A DNA stretch of 64,000 nt from Fennellomyces sp. T-0311. Lineage: Eukaryota; Mucoromycota; Mucoromycetes; Mucorales; Lichtheimiaceae. A model generated the notes under the pieces. That model worked only from the letters and a program-made list of their open reading frames with translations. It did no database searches and was not told the DNA's origin. Both the position numbers and the translations under genes were made by a program. The DNA is taken from NCBI GenBank assembly GCA_025266875.1, contig JALLLT010000001.1, positions 62,001-126,000 of the forward strand. Reading direction: 5' to 3'. Below, one piece after another: positions 1-12,115 of the stretch (the stretch's first letter is position 1; each line of letters opens with the position of its first letter).

Positions 1-252
1 ATAGCAGAAAGGATGGCAAATTTGATGGCAAAGATATTGTTATGCGCAAATTCGATGAATGGGCACGTCATGATCGACATGCGGTGCAAGAGGATAGTAG
101 TAAACACGTGCGCAATTATCCAGCCATCTATTATGGACATTAGGAAACAACAACACGTCCTTATTTTTCTGCATTGTTTTCTTTCATATAATATAAAATG
201 TATCCCTAATATACGCTTTTTTTCTGTTCACTGCTTAAAAAAAGTTACATTT

Positions 253-2390
253 CTAACCTATAGTGTAATCATCAGCAGCAAGGAGAATTTCCTTTGTGAA
301 CTGTGCTGACAAGTTGGCTTCCAGGTTTTGTACATCAATTACCTAGATTAAACATATTAGATACTCGGTCCATTATGCTTGTGCTTAGCACTTACATCCA
401 CATCGCAAATCAGTCGGTCGCTAACAAAAGAAACCATAACAGGGAAGAAACCATCGACATTCTCGCCAGGGATATTGCATTCAAGCGAGCCAGCCTTGTT
501 TGTGCTATTGATTACGGGCAATTGCCAGTCCAGCGATCGACGCTGACGATCGACAAAGTATGAGCCATCAGCGCTATGTACGGTCACTGATGGTTCAGCG
601 CTACAAGTAAAAGTTGGATAGCATGAGAAATCACGTTGGATACTAGATCAAGTAGAATACTTACGGTAATGGGATCGAAACAACAACATCACGAAGTTCT
701 AATTGATCAGCCTCCAACTCGTATTCGATATTGACATCACAGCTGCCATCACCAGCGGGAGATGGCCAACAGTTGACTAAAGATCGAAAGGTGAGTATAG
801 TATCTTCCATGGATAGCTAATATAAACTTACTAATAAGAGGGACAGCGGTTTCGTCCCGTGTAGCGAACTTCCATCTCACAACCTCCAAATTCTGGTTGA
901 CTGGGAAAGGTCGAGAGGTATCTCGCATTTGCACAGCCTTTTCGTTCTTAAATACAGCCTTGTCTACGTTTGGATGGGTCTACATTTGCCAGTTAGTATA
1001 CATAAACGATTTTTTTCCCAGTGAGATGTTTTAAATTATACCTTGAAGTTGATGGCTGGATCATCAGCTGCCTGTAAGGTAAGGCGTACCTTGGAGTTAC
1101 CAGAGTCGCCAACTCTTAACGTAAGCACACCTCTGACTTCCATCTGTTCCAAACCGCCATCTTTGTTTGCAGCAAGCGAGACACGCTCTTCGATCGAGAC
1201 ATGTATACTATAACCTGGATTTAGATATCGGTGCAAAAACACGTTCAATGGGCCCACTTACCCTTCCGGGTTCTTGGTCATACCGCCACTGGTTGATGAT
1301 CGAGAGGACTTGAGCAAAGGTTCCTCAACTTCGGTCTTGATAGCTTCAAACAAGTCCGTCGCCTTTGGTTTGCGACCCAATTGCATACCACGAGCCTTGG
1401 AGGAAGGAGCAGGTGGCGTCGAAGACCGACTATAACAAAAAGAAATTGAGATAAGCGTGATTAAAGCAATCTCAAAAAAAGCGGTTACCTGACAAATGGC
1501 GAGTCGACGGTAGTCTGTACAGTTGGCTCCAAAGCTGGCGAGAAGCGGCCGCCCATGTAGTTGCTTTGGGAGCTGAAGTTGCCTTGCATAAAGCCTTGAC
1601 CACGCTTTTGTGCTTCCTTCTTTTGCATTTCGAACTGCTTTGCTCGTCTTTTGAGCTCTTCCTTGGCCTCTTGCTCTTTGTTCTAAAACCCGACCAACCA
1701 TTAGCGATTGTACCACATTTAAAAGGCCCTTCATTCGTTTACCTTGGCAATAATTTCTTGTATCCTTTCCTCGTGGCTCTCCATCTCAATGATACTTTTG
1801 ACCTGCGACAAATTGACGTTCTCTCGGTAACCCTCGGAAATGATTTCATCAAAGGCGCACAACAATTCAAACGCGTTTCGAAGAATATCCTGCTCGTCAC
1901 AAGAACGGCAGATATCAGTGACCACACGGGCAAACAAATGAAGCGACTCGATATCTTGCAGGATATTGGACTATTTTTTTCTTCCGTGTCAAAAGAGTGG
2001 ATCAAGCATATAAACGAGTCGCTTGGGTACCTGACGGTTGGTTATGAGCACCATGAACAGTTCTTCCAGGGGTTGGTACACGTAGCGAACATGCTCGGTC
2101 TCTACAGTCGTATGCTGCTGTCCCGTACTGGTCAGCTTTGGAAATGAGGCAAGAAGACCCTCGATGCGCGAGCGTTGCATTTCGCGAAATTGACGAGAGA
2201 TGACGGCTGCGTTGTTTCGTATGTCAGTGGTGAGGTTGCTATAAACGATCTCTAGCTTTTCAGCATGTGCATCCTTTTACCTTTGCCGCTCTTGGTCACA
2301 ATTGATGCTGCTAAGACAACCTAAAAAATGGTGGCATCATAATCATCAGTATAATGCTTTCGTCGTACGGTCGATGGCGTTTCTAACCAT
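253..2390 (-). CDS. RET2: Coatomer subunit delta (delta-COP), 11 exons
   Basis: Delta subunit of the COPI vesicle coat, acting in Golgi-to-ER and intra-Golgi retrograde traffic. The model gives 509 aa, the usual length for the family. Exons run 2390-2388, 2320-2281, 2206-2031, 1970-1743, 1682-1489, 1429-1262, 1207-1042, 979-832, 776-665, 600-396 and 342-253. Residues 1-130 form the longin-like domain (start [14 protein letters not shown], then [20 protein letters not shown]). A charged helical linker ([20 protein letters not shown]) follows. The mu-homology domain covers about 265-509, with [18 protein letters not shown], the SFVSD segment and a family-like end at [12 protein letters not shown]. 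The last exon was placed because reading straight on from exon 10 gives an unrelated tail. The unusual point is the first exon, which appears to be only the ATG. The family assignment is secure. The first junction (ATG/gttaga) is the weakest part. Confidence 0.93.
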
Positions 2391-5300
2391 TTAAGCGCGA
2401 TGGCGGTATGAAAGTGCGGCTGCAACGTGTCCGAAATTGACCTCAAAAGGCTTACAGTAACTCCGCCCCTTTGGCTGTTGGCATCGGATCAACGATGAAG
2501 CTGAATCGCTTACTTTAACGGTTACTGGGTCCCGCATTCAACGGCGTATATTGAGATACTTGAAGCGTTTCATGTTTAAGGATACACAAAGTTGGTCCAG
2601 TTATTGGCTCCTTCGATGCAATGTTACCGAGGAAAGAAGCGATGGGAGCATCATAAATGATCATGATATGGGACGATTCGCCAACGGACGCAACATGTCG
2701 TTAAATGACAACCATATAACTTTTACTCACGTAAAGATTTTGAATGTATATCGCAGATAGAGAACTACCTGGCCTATGATTTCTCTGCTTATCTTTATCA
2801 TGCATTGCAAGCATGAAAGCGATTGGACTAATCCCTTGTTGGTTTTTAATAATATACAAGTTTATGCTACAACATTATGTTTTGAATATGTCCTTTATTC
2901 ACAATGATATATGTAGCTATGTGTCACGTTTGTTGTCGGTTGATAGTTCTGGGGAGTTACTTGAGCTTTTTGCTTGTCGTGGACGCATATAGATTTCGGG
3001 AATGCTCGATACCGTATGCTTCGGAATAGAGATGGATGGCTTTCCTTGTAAGTTCCGACCCTGACATGGTCCCTATGTGACATGATGCTTGGCACCCTTC
3101 AAACGAACGTGATATACGCAAGCCAATAGCAGAAGTATTTCACCACTGGAGGCAGCCAACGATTTGGCATGGACTTACGCTCTCGCATGAAGTAGATTAG
3201 CTTTCAAGCGGAAGTCAGCGATCAGTATATGGATCAGTTCCTGATCGAGCACAGTGTTCGTAATTGCATCGATCGATCAGGTCAAGCAAACAAGATTGGC
3301 GGATATATTCAAAGCGGTGCTTGATGGTGTATATGACATGCTTGTTGGGATTGCAATTACCCCCATTACCTCTGTATACATCAGGAAAATTGGATCTGAT
3401 GAAGTACTATCTAGTACATCATAGAGAGGGGCGTTGTTTGCCAACAGCTTCACTGATTTGATTTCAGAAAGTCCCATTAACCTTTATGGACTCATGCTAC
3501 AATTGAGATGCAACTGATTTCCACCAAGCCCTTGGTATCCTAGTTGAACAGAGTTTCCTTCTTGCCTGGTATAATGTCAAATTTTTAAAGCGCTTCACCG
3601 AAAGTTTGATTTGCATTATTGACACTGACACTGCCCCGCCTTGCTGCTTTTTTTTAACATGACTGTTAAGGTATCAGCCCTCTGGCATAGTAGCTTGCAA
3701 TTGACCAATGGGCAAGTATATGATCCAAAGGCGAACGAAGCAGCAATGTTGAGTACGAAGGCCCTAGTCAATATAAAGCATAGAAAATGGCAACAAAAAG
3801 ACAGTTAACTCGACCTATAATAAAAACACTTGCTTCAAGTGTGTGACCGCGACGTTGGTGCGATCGCAAAACATCCGAATTTCGAAAGACACGCCACAAA
3901 GCGTGAATTTTTTCATAAGGTTAGCTATAATCGAGCTTATGCTTACGTAAGAGCTGAGAGAAGTCATCCATCTTGTGTAGCAATAGAATTTGTAATCGAT
4001 TAATACAGCCGACGTACATAGGCAAATATTGTATTTAGAATCTACAACAAAGCTATGACCTTCAGTCTCAAAATTTGGCATGCCCGCTTTAAAATTCGAC
4101 ATGGCTCGTTTAAAAAGGCTTCTGTTTTGTCTGCAGCATTTGACGTTTTTTTTCGGAAAAGGTGACAACCAATAAATATATATATATATATATATGGTAG
4201 AGAACTTATGGACGTACCCAGTGATGATAACGGCTTATAATATTAATGGTTGAGGGAACACGTTTACTTAGAGGAAATTTTATTTTCGGCCTTTGGGCGT
4301 GACTTACAAGATGATTTGTGCTTTAAGAGGTCCTTTTATCTTTTGTGCTAAGTGCCCCAAAACGTGGGTGTTATGGAACTGTTGAGTTTGTGCTTCTAGC
4401 GTTATTTGGGACTGAGCTACGGTCAAAAATACATAAGTTCCTGTCACACGAAAACCTGCCAAAAACATTTGGAATGAAAGGCTTCAGACGTGAGGAGCGT
4501 ACGAAATAGAATGTCGGAGCAAGAAGAGACATGGTATGAAAAAAAAAGAGCAATTTCGGAAGAATCGAAAATCCAAGACTAGTGCTTTGGGAAATCATCT
4601 TGAAAGTCTTCTTCGTGGAATAGAAACTGATCCAGCGATTAGATTTCCTTGACTTGTTATCATCTTTTGTAGATAATTGAACGTTGAGTTAAGTATTGTT
4701 ATCTGGTGATTAAACTAGGGGTGGTGGAAGTGCTTACAGAGGTATATGCGATTTTTGCCTTTTCTTGAGATGCAAAAAAATTGACCAAGGAAAAACTTAC
4801 TTTACTTACTTGTAGTGGGTAGTCCCCACTCAGGAGCAATATGTGACAGTTCGTTGTGTTGCTAGCGTAATTTAGGTCCGAGATATGAAAGAATTGAACA
4901 AAAAGCAGGATCTGAAAACGGCAAATTTGAAAAACCAAAGAAAATAGAAAAATGAAATAAAAATTACTATATGAAAAAAGCTTACAAAATCATCTTTTCT
5001 ACGTGTTCCAGTCGAAAAACCTTATGATACATAGTTATTACCTGGTAACGATAGCAATCAGTCTATCTACCATAGTAACAAGACAGCTATATAGTAACCG
5101 TAGTATTCATTATCTTTACAGTATCATTTTATGTCCAACAACAGGGTTTTTTTATTATTCCATTTCTAGGCGCCTTACTAATTCGTTCAAGGAAGTATCA
5201 ACAATTGAAGTGTCTCAAATTAATTTTCGAGAGCCTGTTATGTATGAATTTTGACACGAGTGTCAAACTGTGCAGTTTGTGCTCATTTTGGGGTGGGTAC

Positions 5301-6410
5301 GCGCAAGAGCTTTGGAATGACATACACACGAGTTTTAAAACGGATGAATGGATTTTAATATATTTATGCTAGCTTTTGAGAATGTATGTTAATTTTATCA
5401 AGCAGGTTTTCATCTTTTGGCTCATGCGTGTTGCGAACTTAAAAATACTTTGTCCCATGTCTACCTAAACTCTATACGTATTTGTTTATTGCTGAGCTGT
5501 TCACACTATGATTATAGAATACGTAATCGCTTTAATACACCCGCCTTACATCGTCACTGTACAGTAATGTTATATTCAGAACTTCCAAGCGAATATCATG
5601 CTACATACGTGCTTATTAGTATCGACGGTGTTCATTCATTACAGTAGCTGACTATTAGATTCTATTGTCAACAATTACCCTTGTACAGGTTCCCATTAGA
5701 ATGACATAAGCATATAGTAAGTAATATATAATAAGATTTGACCACAACATAGTCTGTGTTACGTTTGTCTGCTATTACTTGTTGCATGTTAGTGCTCTAA
5801 GTTGAAATAAAGTAAGCGACCATGTTTCTCCTTCCTATAAAGATGCGTATTATGCATGTGTATTCACATATGTGGTCGGCGTGCTGGAGTAGTAACTACG
5901 TTACAATCTGCGTATTTATCCAACCCAAATGGATGATAGATGTCGTTTGCCCACGTAGATATCGGGCAAAAACATGCTACTAACTGTCATTCTATTCAGG
6001 TATTGCTGGCAGCATTCGCTACTAGCTATTGAATAAAGGTCTTTAGTCCCAAAAAAAGGGTTTGCTATAGCATAGAATGAAATTTTTAAACTCTATCTTG
6101 GCAGGATATCGATGGCGTCCTACCATGTGCTTGATTAGCGCTAGTTTGATGACGAAATAAGGCAGCCCCTGAAGGTAGTTGCAAAAGAAACGTAATAGCA
6201 AGATATCAGACTATCCCAATATCTCTTAGCAACCAGCACGCTTTCAAAAGAATACGCAAAAAGCAGAGCCTGTAATTCAAAGTGTTCTTTTTTCTTTCGA
6301 GTGAAACAACTGCATACAGAACGCAATAATTAATCTTTCTGGTGCGGAGTACGTAGCGTGAACAGCTGACAGCAGCAGGTGAAAAAAACATATCTCTCCT
6401 TACGAACAGC
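2391..6410. other. AT-rich intergenic stretch, no gene seen
   Basis: About 4 kb between delta-COP and the sirtuin, which are divergently arranged. Both strands contain only short open frames with no recognisable motif or credible splice structure. It contains one AT dinucleotide run (4175-4195). Promoters of both flanking genes must lie at its two ends, but no element could be assigned. Confidence 0.5.
4175..4195. repeat. AT dinucleotide microsatellite
   Basis: About ten uninterrupted AT units in intergenic DNA. Confidence 0.85.
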
Positions 6411-8493
6411 ATGAACATAGATCTGAACGATCCACCAGAAACAATAAAGCGCCGCCCATTAGACGAATCAATTCTGTCAGAAAGTGCCATTTCGGATGAA
6501 ACTCTGGATGAACGATCCTCAAAGCGAATAAAAATCAATGATGGACACTGTAAGAGTACCCCTTTTAACTAAACAGCAAACAGGTGGTTTATACCTTGCT
6601 TTATGCTATAGTGAATTCCGGTATTCATAGTAATGAATCGGACGGAGAGCAACTGGACATTGGCGAGAACGATGTCGCTCGGAACACGATCCATGATCAC
6701 GTTTTTAATGATTACAACGAAGAATCCGACGAAGATTGGACTGCCGGCAGCGATAATAATGACAGCAGCGATGCCGAAAGCAGTAACTACGAGTTTATCG
6801 CACCAGCAGAAGAAGCTGACCCTAACCATGAGCCTTGTAAGTAAACGTATGTTCGCCAAATGGCATTTGTTCTAAATACCTATATTTTTAGTGTGGATCA
6901 GCTACACGGAAGAAGAGAGCGAAGCGTTGCAGGAAGAAGCCAGGCAAATGGGTGAGTATGAAATTATTCGAATGCATTTACGATGGCTAATATTTGATCC
7001 ATCAAAAGGGCTGATGAAATTCTTGGAAAAGTACGTGAGAGATCAACAGGTTCCTCCTTTAAAATTGATGGAGGCATTCAACGTGGTCTTGGTAAGTGCG
7101 GGTTAATGCGGCAAGATTGTGTATGTCCTCATATATCACATGAATACAGCATCCAAACGCAGCATTGCTGGCACCAGAAGCGCATCAATTCGCCATTTTG
7201 CGAGGTGTGATTAATCGACATTTGCGGAAAAGACGACGATTAGAGCATGTGAACACTCTGGACGACGTGGTTGAATTGCTGGCCAAGGCTAACAATGTCA
7301 TGATTGTCACGGGCGCTGGCGTATCCGTGTCTTGTGGCATTCCTGACTTCCGATCGGAAACGGGCATCTATTCACGACTGCAAGAGTTTGAACTGGACGA
7401 TCCACAGCAAATGTTTGATATCAAATACTTTCGCGACGCGCCAGATATCTTTTATTCCTTCGCCAAGGAGCTGTATCCTAGCAACTACGAACCAAGCCCT
7501 AGTCATATGTTTGTCAAGCAAATGGAGGACAAGGGGAAGCTACTGAGAAACTATACACAAAATATCGACACCTTAGAACACAAGGCTCAGATTAAGCGAA
7601 TTGTGAATTGTCACGGAAGCTTTGCCACGGCAAGCTGCGTTACGTGTGGATATAAATGCGAAGGAAAAGAGATTGAAAAGTATATATTTGAACAGGTAGG
7701 CGATCTGCTTTAAATCATAAACGTGTCGCTCATATCTTGATTAGAAAGTTCCTCCCTGCCCCAAATGCTCTGTTGATCGTGTGACGCCGAAAAAGGGCAG
7801 CGACGATGAAGATGAAGGTCCGCGAGGTGTATCTGTCATGAAGCCTGTACGTGTTATTACTGAAGTGCGTGAGATATCTATAGCCTAACTATTGATGCCA
7901 TTAGGATATTACATTCTTTGGCGAGAGTCTGCCTGCTGAATTCGATCGATTGCTCGCACTTGATACCGATGTAGTTGATCTTTTAATCGTTATGGGATCA
8001 TCATTGAAGGTATCGCCTGTATCCGAAATCATGACACAAGTACCACATAGCGTACCGCAAATTGTAATCAACAGAACGCCTATCACACACATGACATTTG
8101 ATGTACAACTACTCGGAGATTGTGATATCATTATCCCTGAACTATGTCGGATGCTTGGATGGGATTTACGACACCACAAATTACCAGGCGGAAGCGCGTT
8201 AAGTGAAGAAAGCCGTGGTGATTCTGATGCACCGAAAATATGGAAATTCCATCGCAACGGTCTATATACATTCCCCGGTGCTGTAGTAAGCGATCGCTAC
8301 TTGCAGGGAGAAATAAGGTATGTTATTGGATTATTTGGTTATACTGTGAGCTAATCATAATAGCAGTAGACCGCAGGCAGGTAGACGAAACAGCACCAGT
8401 AGTGATATCACTAGCAATAGTAATAATAGCGAACTTAATAACGAGAATACTGGTGCTGAACAAGATCAAGGAGCAGAGACTAGTAACATTTAG
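6411..8493 (+). CDS. Sir2-family NAD-dependent protein deacetylase (class I, SIRT1/Hst-like), 7 exons
   Basis: NAD-dependent lysine deacetylase, probably nuclear and acting on histones. Exons 6411-6549, 6612-6836, 6892-7091, 7150-7695, 7745-7846, 7905-8317 and 8364-8493 give 584 aa. The N-terminal 130 residues are acidic and low in complexity. The sirtuin core starts near residue 225, with the NAD motif GAGVSVSCGIPDFRS (about 240). It continues with NIDTLE, the catalytic histidine in NCHGSF (about 340), and a zinc module made of CVTC and, across an intron, CPKC. The cofactor-binding segments VMGSSLKVSPV and VINR follow. A Ser/Asn/Thr-rich tail ends the protein. The long N-terminal extension and the SCGIPDFRSETGIY form are typical of the SIRT1/Sir2/Hst1 group. 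I cannot tell which yeast paralogue it corresponds to. The start ATG at 6411 is the first in frame. Confidence 0.93.
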
Positions 8494-8756
8494 TAACGGT
8501 ATACGTTAGCATCACATTGCATGAATAAAAACACAATTGCTACTACTACGACATCATTCATGCACGTTAATACGTATGCTGAAAGTGTGTAGTGAACAAA
8601 ACGAGTAGTTAGTGTTATATCCAAAGGTACTTAATCATATGCACATAGGTACTTCAAGTACGTATTGTCCGTAGTATAACATTTCTACGCATTGCTGTAA
8701 GTCAACTGCTGGAGCTGATGTATTCCATAGCCATATACGTATGTAGATTACTGTCC

Positions 8757-9280
8757 CTTATATTCCCCCAGAGTGAATGGATCAAAAGATTTTGGTGACC
8801 TTTTATACTGGTGTCATGAAGATACTTGACCGATTTGTCGTTCCCCGAGTGCATATATGAAGAGATCATTGAGGACACCCAGCGGTGCTGTCTTAGGATA
8901 CTGGTTTGACTTACTGTCCTTGAGCGGATGAACAAAAATATTGCGGATGTCGCTCATATCACTACCCTTCATGTTTGGTTACTACAGTGGGTGGACAAAA
9001 AGTTTCGTGGTATCTACCCACGCTTATCCAGTAAGCATGGTTGTTTGTATCCTCGTCCCCTGATAGATGGATAGAGGGATTGTTGACGTTGCCCAAGGTC
9101 GCCGTCAAAAGTATGTCCGACAACCATGGGAGATAGGTAAAGAGGTCGGTAGTATCTCTCTGTGCTTGAACAGTAAATATGGCCGAGTGACCTGCTCATC
9201 TCCCGATGGGTGAATGGCTCAAGAGATTGTTGGCACTGCCTCAAGATGCCAATATAAGGATGTTTGATGAGCCTACTATC
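8757..9280 (+). repeat. Three diverged copies of a coding-like segment
   Basis: Segments at about 8757-8850, 9048-9135 and 9192-9280 share a pattern of TCCCC/TCCCG, a (G)ATGG motif, then GATTGTTG and TGCC. Translated in the matching frame, copy 3 reads EWLKRLLALPQDANIRMFD and copy 2 reads WIEGLLTLPKVAVKSM. Copy 1 is more decayed. The copies are interrupted by stops, so this looks like the remains of a tandemly repeated coding sequence rather than a live gene. Family unknown. Confidence 0.35.
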
Positions 9281-10232
9281 TTAGAGTTGATGGATACAGA
9301 GACCCATCACCATATTTGGCATTCCATACATTATAATCCAAGCCTGAGCCACTCGCTGCTAATCGCTGTATTACACTACGTACTGTAGCTAGTCGGCAGT
9401 CCTGTCCTATACGGACAAATTGGATTGTCCTAAAAACTCTACGCTTACTCAAAACCTTTCAAAAAGCTGTCTATCTCGCATCAAAAGATTCAGGTGAACA
9501 GTTATGGGACCATTCATTTAAGTACAAGAGAATCGTATGCCGAATCATTAAGCAGTTAATAAATTTGCCCCGAGTCTTTGGAACGGTGTATCCAAAAGTA
9601 ACCCGTTTAAAATCGTGCAAGTCCTTTATCTTTGTGCAAATGCTCAACCCTTTTCACCCACTTTGTTACTTTCGCCAGCCTAGAATGGCCGACGAAACCA
9701 AAGATAGGTGTATCATTGACCCAGACGCAAGGCCTAACAGATATAACTAGCCCATATAGAAAAGAAGCAAACAGGAAATGATCGTCCCTACTTTGCTCGC
9801 TTGTACCTGTGTCTTGAATTCAACACCAGGATGGACCATAAGTCGTTATGTACGGGAATAATTTACCGAAGAAAAAGACGATATAGGCTCCGGGTAAGAA
9901 AACGCCTTTTATCTAGAACAGCCTAGAAATTCTTAGCTGTTAACCTGCCCTCCAATGCTGGTCGACGTAAACGTAGATGGCGCTGTTTAAGTGTTATGCT
10001 ATTACGATCGCGTGCCGCAAGTACCGAGACTTCCTGTATGCCAATCCAACAATTTACACCACCAGACACTATGTTTGAGTGAGCTACGCGCCAAGCAGCT
10101 CTCCTTCTTTTACATTTGCGTTTCTGTCGTGACAACTAATTACTGCATCGAATATATGCACGCGGTTAATGGGTGCCACCGTAATTAAAGCATACTCACT
10201 GCTTCCACGTCATCCGCCCCACTGAATAACTC

Positions 10233-10535
10233 ACCAGATTGTTAGAGTTGATGGTACGTTACGGTCTGTGAAAAGGCGTGACAAGGTTCATGAGCTATAC
10301 AGCGCCGTCTTCCAACAGACACTCTACAGAAAAGAAATATGTTTCACTGCCGTTCGTAATGAGGGAATTCGATTCCGCGGCATTGAGGCGAATGAGAAAA
10401 AATTGGAGCCATGAACGGGAATCTGCGAAATGTCAGATCTACAAACATTGAGTTGCATGGTGTGCTTGTTAATGATCGCGCCATGAGCCTTGACCTTGTT
10501 CCTAGCGGAGTGGCTGTAGACAGTAAAACCCAGCT
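10233..10535 (+). pseudogene. Frame-broken protein-coding remnant, possibly of a retroelement
   Basis: One frame (10233-10405) encodes about 60 residues of coding-like composition (VDGTLRSVKRRDKVHELY, then FTAVRNEGIRFRGIEANEKK) and stops at a TGA. The sense continues in a shifted frame from about 10414 (NIELHGVLVNDRAMSLDLV) to a second stop near 10535. The two halves in different frames point to a decayed gene. The composition reminds me of nucleic-acid-binding (gag-like) proteins of fungal retroelements, but no zinc knuckle or reverse-transcriptase motif is visible. The family assignment is a guess. Confidence 0.3.
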
Positions 10536-11019
10536 CGCATGATGTCTGTGCACCCCTGAAACCGAAATTTGTAACTTGGCGTACAGGCCACGTTGCGAGA
10601 CGCGACGAGTGTCTACAGAATCCTCAGAACGTCTACTTTTCGAATAAAATACGAAGCGTTGAATCCGGGCCAGTCTGTTATATGATAATTGTCTTCCGAG
10701 TGTATTACCACATATAGAAATTTTCATAAAAGATACCGGAATCTGTCCAGGATGAAGTTTTGGGCATGGCGACAAGTTTTGGACGCCATGGGGACAACTG
10801 CCATGACTACAAATGACAGTTTATCAAGTTGTCTTGCGGCATGGCGGCATCTCATGCAAGGCAATGGTGGATCTCCATTGGCAAAAGGTGGTAAAGGGAT
10901 GATTTTATGGCTCCATGTGTAACACAAAATGGCCAACCTTCAAGTGCGTTCTGGTCATAGCAAAATAAATGAAAAAAAGACTTTTTTCCTTTTTTCTCTT
11001 TCTTTCCCCAGTTCTAACC

Positions 11020-11637
11020 ATGTTCTTCATCGCGCTTTTCGCTGCTGTTCTCCTTCTCGCTGCTGTCTGCATTGCTCAAGCCGTTCTCTCGCGTCCTCGT
11101 CGCGTGTCAGTTGATCCGCCATCACCGTTCGCATCGCCTGCGCTGCTTCCCGCAGCCATGTCTCCGCCGCTGTTCAAGCCCGTGTCTCCCCGGTTGGCTG
11201 CACTGTTTCGTGCAGTGGTGTATCCGCCGTTGCCGCCGGTGCCCGAAGCCACGTCGTCTACGGTGATCTTCAAGCCTGTGTCTCCGCGGTTGGCTGCGCT
11301 GTTTCATGAAGCTATGTCTCGTCCGTTGCCGTCCGCACCGCTTTTCGAAGCCATGCCTCCGTCGCCGCCTCCACCTCCGCCTCCAGCTGTGGACGATGAG
11401 TTCCTCGGGCTCTTCGACCAGATGAGCATCACACCGCCGAGCCAGCAAGTCCACAGGCAAACGGCCGAAATGTGGCAGGTTCCCGAGCGCCTTGCTCTGC
11501 AAGAGGAACTGGACTTTGGCTTTCGTACCTTCTTGCGGTCGCTGTACCTCCGTGCTCGCAACCGCGATCACGACAATGGTGGCGACCTGCGTCGATATGC
11601 CGTCGGCAACAACTTCCTCCGGGAACACCACGGCTGA
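11020..11637 (+). CDS. Proline-rich single-pass membrane or secreted protein, unknown function
   Basis: Single open frame of 205 aa that is clearly richer in G+C than the DNA around it. Residues 1-25 are strongly hydrophobic (MFFIALFAAVLLLAAVCIAQ), giving a signal peptide or membrane anchor. A Ser/Pro-rich region with two near-identical copies of FKPVSPRLAALF comes next. A run of seven prolines follows, and then a mixed-charge C-terminal half (DEFLGLFDQM, ALQEELDFGFRTFL). An upstream in-frame ATG exists at 10969, but the pyrimidine tract plus CAG just before 11020 looks like a 3' splice site, so the later start is preferred. A GTAAG donor lies just after the stop, suggesting a 3'-UTR intron. 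I do not recognise the family. Confidence 0.5.
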   Translation: MFFIALFAAVLLLAAVCIAQAVLSRPRRVSVDPPSPFASPALLPAAMSPPLFKPVSPRLAALFRAVVYPPLPPVPEATSSTVIFKPVSPRLAALFHEAMSRPLPSAPLFEAMPPSPPPPPPPAVDDEFLGLFDQMSITPPSQQVHRQTAEMWQVPERLALQEELDFGFRTFLRSLYLRARNRDHDNGGDLRRYAVGNNFLREHHG

Positions 11638-11639
11638 AA

Positions 11640-11835
11640 GTAAGTTGATGTACAAACCGTCATAATCTTAGCAACAGAATCACTGATGAATCTTCTATAG
11701 AATAGCCACAACTAAAAACAAAAAAAAAAACAAAAAAAAGCAGAAAACAAAAAAAAAACAAAAAAAAGCAGAAAATATAAAAAAAACACAAAAAAAGACA
11801 CCCCGAAAAAATTACAAAAACACAAAAAAATGCCC
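11640..11835 (+). other. A-rich low-complexity tract
   Basis: Long runs of A broken by C or GC, with a short unit CAAAAAAAAGCAGAAAA present twice (about 11730-11780). It lies directly downstream of the proline-rich gene and may be its 3' UTR or a retroposed A-rich tail. It does not encode protein. Confidence 0.5.
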
Positions 11836-11879
11836 CTTCCCCTCAGTATCCCCTTCAGTGTTCAGTGTTCAGTGCCTCC

Positions 11880-11900
11880 TCTCTCTCTCTCTCTCTCTCA
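11880..11900 (+). repeat. CT dinucleotide microsatellite
   Basis: About ten CT units in a pyrimidine-rich stretch (11830-12050). Confidence 0.8.
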
Positions 11901-12115
11901 TATATCTTATTGGACTTCTAGAATATACCCACCGCCGCATATACCCACAGCCCTCTCCCTTTGTATATACTCTCCACCATTTTTGCTTTTGTACATATTC
12001 ATTCCTGCATTCAAGGGCCTGGCCCTTCGACAACACAACAACAGCCATTTACGGTGGTAAGTGTCTTTTCTATTAACTGCCTACCATTCAAAAGCTAATT
12101 TACTTTTCCTTTTAG

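Larger units (their letters stand above)
8494..11019. other. Accessory intergenic region with decayed coding-like sequence
   Basis: There is no intact gene between the sirtuin and the proline-rich membrane protein. It holds three diverged copies of a coding-like segment (8757-9280) and a frame-broken retroelement-like remnant (10233-10535), listed separately. The remainder (9300-10230 and 10540-11000) shows only short open frames without motifs. Confidence 0.45.

Noticed and set aside
11122..11655. Arg-rich 177-codon minus-strand frame
   Set aside because: It is the antisense of the G+C-rich proline-rich gene. Proline codons read backwards give the Arg/Gly-rich pattern.
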